In this document: piece by piece, positions 23,106 to 26,686 of the stretch
How the letters are laid out: every line of letters begins with the position of its first letter
How positions within the stretch are numbered: the first letter of the stretch is position 1
Assembly (NCBI GenBank): GCA_041488155.1
Contig: JBGPOS010000057.1
Coordinates: 1 to 26,686, forward strand
From: JBGPOS01 sp041488155
GTDB taxonomy: Bacteria; Chloroflexota; Dehalococcoidia; Tepidiformales; Tepidiformaceae
Length of the DNA: 26,686 nucleotides
Reading direction: 5' to 3'
Made by a program: the position numbers and the translations under genes
The notes under the pieces: model-generated
What the model was told of the DNA's origin: nothing
Databases searched by the model: none
Seen by the model: the letters and a program-made list of their open reading frames with translations, nothing else

Positions 23106-23894
23106 TCATACCTTGCGAATGGATCGAACCATGATGGTCAGCGCTACGGCGGCAATGACCCCAAATATGGCCACCGCCTCCAGCCAGCGCGGTAACGGAT
23201 CGCTCGACGCCTCCTCGGTGAGCCCTGCCCCGGTCGCGGGCCCTGCCGGTGCGATGGAGACGCTAATCGCGGCTTCGAACGGGACTCCGGCCGGGGTGGC
23301 AGTCACCGAAGGCGCCTGGGCTATAGCGGTGGCGGGGCTCGACGGCGAAGGTTGTGCGCCCGGGCTGGCGGGCGGAGTGGCCGGCGCCGAAGTCGTCCCG
23401 GTCGGGGGAGGAGCAGTAGTCGTGGGCGCAGCGGTCGCGACAGGCGTAGGCACCGGGGCACCGAGCACGATGATCTTGCCGACCTGCCTGGTGTTCGATG
23501 CGATGTTCGCGTCAGTTGCGTCGGTGGCCTTGGCGTGAATTGAGCAGAAGAAGTAGTAGGTGCCCGGCGTGCCGAACGTTGTTGTTTTGCTGTTTGGGCC
23601 GGTCGACAGGGGCAGGTAGATCGCTCCCGACTGAGCGTCTCGCGCGTCATGGGCGCCGTCCACCCAGGTGAAGGTCACAGAGTCGCCAACGGAGATCGTG
23701 ACGACGTTCGGGGTGAACGTGTTGCTTCCGTCCGTCGAACCGTCCTCGATTGTTACCCCTCCGGCACGCGCGACGCCCCCGATTCCTGCCGCGAATCCGG
23801 TTAGGAGTGCCACCGCCCCGACTGCAGCCCAGAGAGCGGTCCGACAGGCAGTCCACGATTTCAACGGCACGCCACACCCCCTGCTCACACTCAT
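23106..23894 (-). CDS. Single-domain membrane-anchored cupredoxin
   Basis: 262 residues. An N-terminal hydrophobic signal or anchor (about 19-41) precedes one cupredoxin domain (about 47-143) closely related to domain 1 of the next gene: H82 in AHDAR, then GTYYFFCSIH with C117 and H120, and TRQVGKIIV with Gln137 where Met is expected. A long Pro/Thr/Ala linker follows, then a C-terminal helix (LEAVAIFGVIAAVALTIMV) and a short basic end; there is no Pro-Pro-x-Thr-Gly motif. The ATG overlaps the cytochrome c stop (ATGA), so it is part of the NrfD operon. Likely a periplasm-facing copper electron carrier or partner of the cytochrome. Confidence 0.8.
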   Translation of the reverse strand: MSVSRGCGVPLKSWTACRTALWAAVGAVALLTGFAAGIGGVARAGGVTIEDGSTDGSNTFTPNVVTISVGDSVTFTWVDGAHDARDAQSGAIYLPLSTGPNSKTTTFGTPGTYYFFCSIHAKATDATDANIASNTRQVGKIIVLGAPVPTPVATAAPTTTAPPPTGTTSAPATPPASPGAQPSPSSPATAIAQAPSVTATPAGVPFEAAISVSIAPAGPATGAGLTEEASSDPLPRWLEAVAIFGVIAAVALTIMVRSIRKV

Positions 23895-24382
23895 GGCTTC
23901 GCCGTCGATGTCAGAAACGCGATGATTCGGGCGAGGTCTGCGTCAGAGAGGATCTCGGGAGGGAAGGCCGGCATCGTCCCCTTGCCCTTCCGAGCCTGTT
24001 GGATGATCTTCTCGGGGGTGGCGTTTCGGAGGTTTGGCCCAACCGCCTGTCCCCGCCCATCGAGACCGTGGCACGCTGCACAGCCGTATTGCATGAACAG
24101 GAGCCGGCCGTCGGAAACGTCGTTGCCGGTTTGGGCGAGACTCGGGTTGATCAACGGCATCCCAGCGAACGGATGCGTTTCGCCGACGCGGATGATGTCG
24201 GTGCGGTCGTACCCGCCTGGCGAAAGGTTGCTGTGGGTGTAGGGGCTTCGCGAGATGATGACCGCGATCAGGGTCAGCGAGAGGCCACTCACGACGATCG
24301 TCAGTACCGTCGGGATAATCGCCTGCGCGCCGCGCGAGCGAAACAGCCTGAACTCGGACTGAACGAACCTCCACGCGTTCAT
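23891..24382 (-). CDS. Membrane-anchored mono-haem cytochrome c (class I)
   Basis: 163 residues. One helix (about 22-44, IIPTVLTIVVSGLSLTLIAVII) anchors the protein. The haem-binding motif is C101-A-A-C-H105 (MQYGCAACHGLDGRG), with GPNLRNATP after it, and Met137 in GKGTMPAFPPEILSDADLARIIAFL as the probable sixth iron ligand. This is the classical small class I fold. Its start overlaps the upstream gene (ATGA), and its stop overlaps the cupredoxin gene. It would hand electrons from the NrfD complex to, or receive them from, the cupredoxins. Confidence 0.9.
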   Translation of the reverse strand: MNAWRFVQSEFRLFRSRGAQAIIPTVLTIVVSGLSLTLIAVIISRSPYTHSNLSPGGYDRTDIIRVGETHPFAGMPLINPSLAQTGNDVSDGRLLFMQYGCAACHGLDGRGQAVGPNLRNATPEKIIQQARKGKGTMPAFPPEILSDADLARIIAFLTSTAKP

Positions 24383-25023
24383 GACGAACCTCCGGCGTCC
24401 GATGGAGACGAATTGACCGCCGGCTCGGGCGTTCGGCCGAGGGATCTGCCGAGGGCCTGACTTGTGTCTCCACCGCGGGCGATGGCGATCACGCAGAAGG
24501 CCACGCAGAGCAAGATCGACCAGACGGCCGCAATCAGGGCCACGAGCAACCAGACATTCAACCCGGGGATTAGGATTCCTGCCGTCGAGCGGGTGAGCTG
24601 CGAATTCCCCGCCACGGAGACCGTCACCTTCCCAAGGTTCACCTTTCGGCCGACGTCTTCGAAGTCCACGCGCACTTCGTGGTCGCCCGCAATGTGCGGC
24701 TCGAAGGTGACCATGGCGACGCCGTCGGCGTTGGTGTTTGCCCGGCCCAGTTCTATCTCGTCGACTACACCGGCGAAGGTTGCATCGGTATGAAAGACCA
24801 CAGGCGTGTGCGCCACGGGTTTGCCGTCGGCGGATGAGCGCAGCACCACGCGAATCGTCGTTGGGAGGCCCAGTCCGGCTGGCTGCTGGGGCAGGGGCCG
24901 GTCCGCTTTGGCAGATCCTGCTTGCGCCGCGCCAACCACGCCGAAGAGGAGGGCGATAGCCGCAAAGATGACCGCGAGCCGTGGAATCGAGAGGGTCTCC
25001 CTTCTCTCACGGAACGTGTTCAC
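24379..25023 (-). CDS. Membrane protein with extracytoplasmic Ig-like domain, redox-operon accessory
   Basis: 214 residues from GTG 25023, which overlaps the NrfD stop (GTGA) and has GGGAGGTGG just upstream. A signal or anchor helix (about 14-34, RLAVIFAAIALLFGVVGAAQA) leads into a beta-rich domain: TIRVVLRSSADGKPVAHTPVVFHTDATF and GVAMVTFEPHIAGDHEVRVDFED read like an Ig-like or carboxypeptidase-regulatory fold. A C-terminal helix (about 153-182) and a Ser-rich cytoplasmic tail complete it. There are no haem or Cys-cluster motifs. It sits between NrfD and cytochrome c, so it is likely a structural subunit of that complex. I do not recognise a named family, and it is not ActD (DUF3341) by sequence. 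Confidence 0.7.
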   Translation of the reverse strand: MNTFRERRETLSIPRLAVIFAAIALLFGVVGAAQAGSAKADRPLPQQPAGLGLPTTIRVVLRSSADGKPVAHTPVVFHTDATFAGVVDEIELGRANTNADGVAMVTFEPHIAGDHEVRVDFEDVGRKVNLGKVTVSVAGNSQLTRSTAGILIPGLNVWLLVALIAAVWSILLCVAFCVIAIARGGDTSQALGRSLGRTPEPAVNSSPSDAGGSS

Positions 25024-26366
25024 TGGCCACCTCCCACCGGCTGGGGAGCCAGGGGCGCGGCTATTGATTCGAATTCGTCCGCAGGTTCGAACCCCTCGGC
25101 GACCTCCCAGACCGAGATAATCGGGAAGATCTTCGAGAAGACTGTGATGAGCAGCGCGAACAGCGCGAACCCGGCTGCCACGATCGAGAGTTCGACCCAC
25201 GTGGGCGCATAGTTCGATGGGTCATACGACAGCAAAGGAACGCGCAGCCCGGCAACAACGATGAAGTAGCGCTCCACCCACATTGCCGCCGCTGCCAGCA
25301 CCGCTGCCACAACGACGCCCGCGATAGACCTCGTCCACGGAACGAGCACAATTAGTCCAGGAAGCACGAGGCCGCCTACGAAGTAGTACCAGTAGAAGCC
25401 AGCGAACTCATCGAGGAACAGTTGCCGGAACTGAAATTCTTCGCCTTCTTGAAGTTTGTAGCCTGTCGTGACGTACTCAGAGATGTTGCCGTACATCATG
25501 ATCGCTGAGAACGCGGCCAGCATGACACCGAGGTAGACAAAATGCTTCTCCGTGATGTACTCCTCCAGGTGGTACACCTTCCGGAGGATGTACATGATGA
25601 TGATCAGGGTGGCAATACCGGAATAGATCGCGCCGGCCACGAAGAATGCTCCGAATATGGTACTATTCCACGGCACGCGCAGTGTCATCGCGAAGATCCA
25701 TGAAACGACCGTATGTACCGACACTGCTATCGGGATAATGATGATCATCAGAATGAAGATCGCTGTTCCCAATGAGCGTTTCTGCGAGGCGTCCCCGTGC
25801 CAGCCGACGGCTCCAACGCGGTAGACCCACACTCGCCAGCGAGGTCCTTGCGCCGCGAGTCGATCACGGAAGAGGGCGAGGTCGGGGACCATGGGGAGGC
25901 CCAGGTAGACGATGCTGGCCGTCAGGTAAGTCGTGATGGAGGTGAGGTCCCAGATTATGGGCGACTGCCACCGCCCGTGCGTCACGACGTTGAGCGCCCT
26001 GTCGGGCCGGCCCAGGTCCACAAGCACAAACATCGCGCCGCAGAAGAGCGCCACGACCGTGATGAATTCGGCCATCCGGGTGACGGGCGTCCGCCATTTC
26101 GCCTGGGTCGTCCTCAGGATTGCCGAGATGAGGGTGCCGGCGTGACTAATGCCGATGAAGAAGACGAAGGTGACGATGTACAGGCCCCACGAGATGCGGT
26201 CGCGCATTCCGGTCACGATGAGGCCTTCGCGCAACTGAACGCTGTACGCATATGCGCCCCAGGCAATGATCGCGACGAGGAAGGTCACCCAGGCCCAATA
26301 GCGCCATGTGGTCTTCAAGATTGGCGCCATGGCGGTGCGTTCGAGGCGTCCCCGCCGGCTCGTCAC
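25020..26366 (-). CDS. NrfD/PsrC-family quinol-interacting membrane subunit (ActC-like)
   Basis: About 448 residues with ten or so helices. ISWGLYIVTFVFFIGISHAG, TTQAKWRTPVTRMAEF, VDLGRPDRALNV and the end FPIISVWEVAEGFEP are the hallmarks of the NrfD/PsrC family, and especially of the ActC-like branch found in alternative complex III and related complexes. The subunit binds (mena)quinone and carries electrons to or from a 4Fe-4S partner. The start is taken as GTG 26366, where GTGA overlaps the stop of the 4Fe-4S gene, consistent with the other junctions; ATG and GTG codons nearby are also possible. It is the second visible gene of the operon. Confidence 0.88.
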   Translation of the reverse strand: MTSRRGRLERTAMAPILKTTWRYWAWVTFLVAIIAWGAYAYSVQLREGLIVTGMRDRISWGLYIVTFVFFIGISHAGTLISAILRTTQAKWRTPVTRMAEFITVVALFCGAMFVLVDLGRPDRALNVVTHGRWQSPIIWDLTSITTYLTASIVYLGLPMVPDLALFRDRLAAQGPRWRVWVYRVGAVGWHGDASQKRSLGTAIFILMIIIIPIAVSVHTVVSWIFAMTLRVPWNSTIFGAFFVAGAIYSGIATLIIIMYILRKVYHLEEYITEKHFVYLGVMLAAFSAIMMYGNISEYVTTGYKLQEGEEFQFRQLFLDEFAGFYWYYFVGGLVLPGLIVLVPWTRSIAGVVVAAVLAAAAMWVERYFIVVAGLRVPLLSYDPSNYAPTWVELSIVAAGFALFALLITVFSKIFPIISVWEVAEGFEPADEFESIAAPLAPQPVGGGQ

Positions 26367-26686
26367 CTCTTCCACGTGCGGGCTCCCTCCACTCGCTCCA
26401 TCCAGGGCCACCTGGTCGCAAGCCGCCCCTTCGTCGTCACCTCTCGTCCTACCGACTCGCCGCTACCCGGGATGTACCAGACCCGCGGCTTCGTCCCGAG
26501 GTCCTCTCGCTGCCGGTAGGCGTGGTTCTCGGAGAGGAACCTCGAAACGACGACAACGTCTCGGCCATTCGTCGCAATGTCTTCCTCGAAGTCCCCGTAG
26601 TAGAGAGCACGGTTCGGACATGCCTGGACGCAGTACGGCAGGGTCCCCGAACGCATCATGTCGGCGCAGAAGTCGCACTTCATGAC
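26363..26686 (-). CDS. 4Fe-4S ferredoxin-type subunit of an NrfC/PsrB/DmsB-like complex (5' partial)
   Basis: The gene enters from the right edge, so its N-terminus is missing. The visible 107 residues begin VMKCDFCADMM, with cluster cysteines C-x-x-C and then LPYCVQACPNRALYYGD (CxxxCP), the usual third or fourth 4Fe-4S motif of DmsB/PsrB/NrfC proteins. The tail (KPRVWYIPGSG) is typical too. It could be a separate subunit or the C-terminal half of an ActB-like fusion; the window cannot tell. A molybdopterin oxidoreductase is expected just outside. Confidence 0.85.
   Translation of the reverse strand, partial: VMKCDFCADMMRSGTLPYCVQACPNRALYYGDFEEDIATNGRDVVVVSRFLSENHAYRQREDLGTKPRVWYIPGSGESVGREVTTKGRLATRWPWMERVEGARTWKR

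Noticed and set aside
21902..23134. 410-codon plus-strand frame over the cupredoxin gene
   Set aside because: Shadow frame, very rich in Arg/Gly, while the minus strand has three complete copper sites.

Overview
The window is GC-rich and densely coded, with frequent GTG and TTG starts. Its gene content suggests a Gram-positive-like, probably monoderm bacterium of the Chloroflexota type. This rests on an ECF sigma factor with a DUF5667-like partner, ResB/CcsB cytochrome c maturation, multidomain cupredoxins, an NrfD complex and surface proteins with a C-terminal Pro-Pro-x-Thr-Gly tail. The taxon is inferred from gene families only.

Layout. (1) 1-2680, +: the 3' part of a secreted repeat protein with six 357-bp units, a SpaA-like domain and a sorting-signal-like tail. 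(2) 3304-4222, +: an ECF sigma factor overlapped by a short anti-sigma-like protein, behind a possible autoregulated promoter. (3) 4435-6179, -: a thioredoxin-fold protein with an in-frame TGA exactly where a catalytic cysteine is expected, followed by a SECIS-like hairpin, and upstream of it a DUF421 membrane protein. (4) 6180-6956: gene remnants (XRE-like and NUDIX-like). (5) 6957-15203: a glycan or cell-envelope region with an alkaline-phosphatase-superfamily enzyme, a GT2, a Gfo/Idh/MocA oxidoreductase, two paralogous SGNH-like proteins flanking a membrane GT2 and a GT-C/GT87-like transferase, and a strongly structured leader before the second SGNH-like gene. (6) 15303-16103, -: two small genes (one a 58-residue zinc ribbon with a perfect Shine-Dalgarno) next to a decayed tyrosine recombinase. 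(7) 16400-18102, +: an LpxL/PatA-like acyltransferase and a VOC protein. (8) 18367-26686, all -: an electron-transport block read right to left: 4Fe-4S subunit (runs off the window), NrfD/PsrC quinol subunit, an Ig-like membrane protein, cytochrome c, a cupredoxin, a three-cupredoxin wall-anchored protein, a strong hairpin, then ResB, CcsB and a TlpA thioredoxin.

How it fits together. The 4Fe-4S/NrfD/cytochrome c/cupredoxin genes are joined by ATGA or GTGA stop-start overlaps and probably form one membrane redox complex that passes electrons between menaquinone and extracellular copper or haem carriers. The ResB-CcsB-TlpA trio would mature the cytochrome. The glycan genes resemble a route for building a mannose-type, possibly acylated, surface polymer.

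The most notable item is the candidate selenoprotein at 4435-5508 with the redox motif Sec-Gly-Cys. If real, it is a Sec-containing redoxin fused to a helical, TPR-like tail. A simple nonsense mutation is the alternative and cannot be excluded from this window alone.
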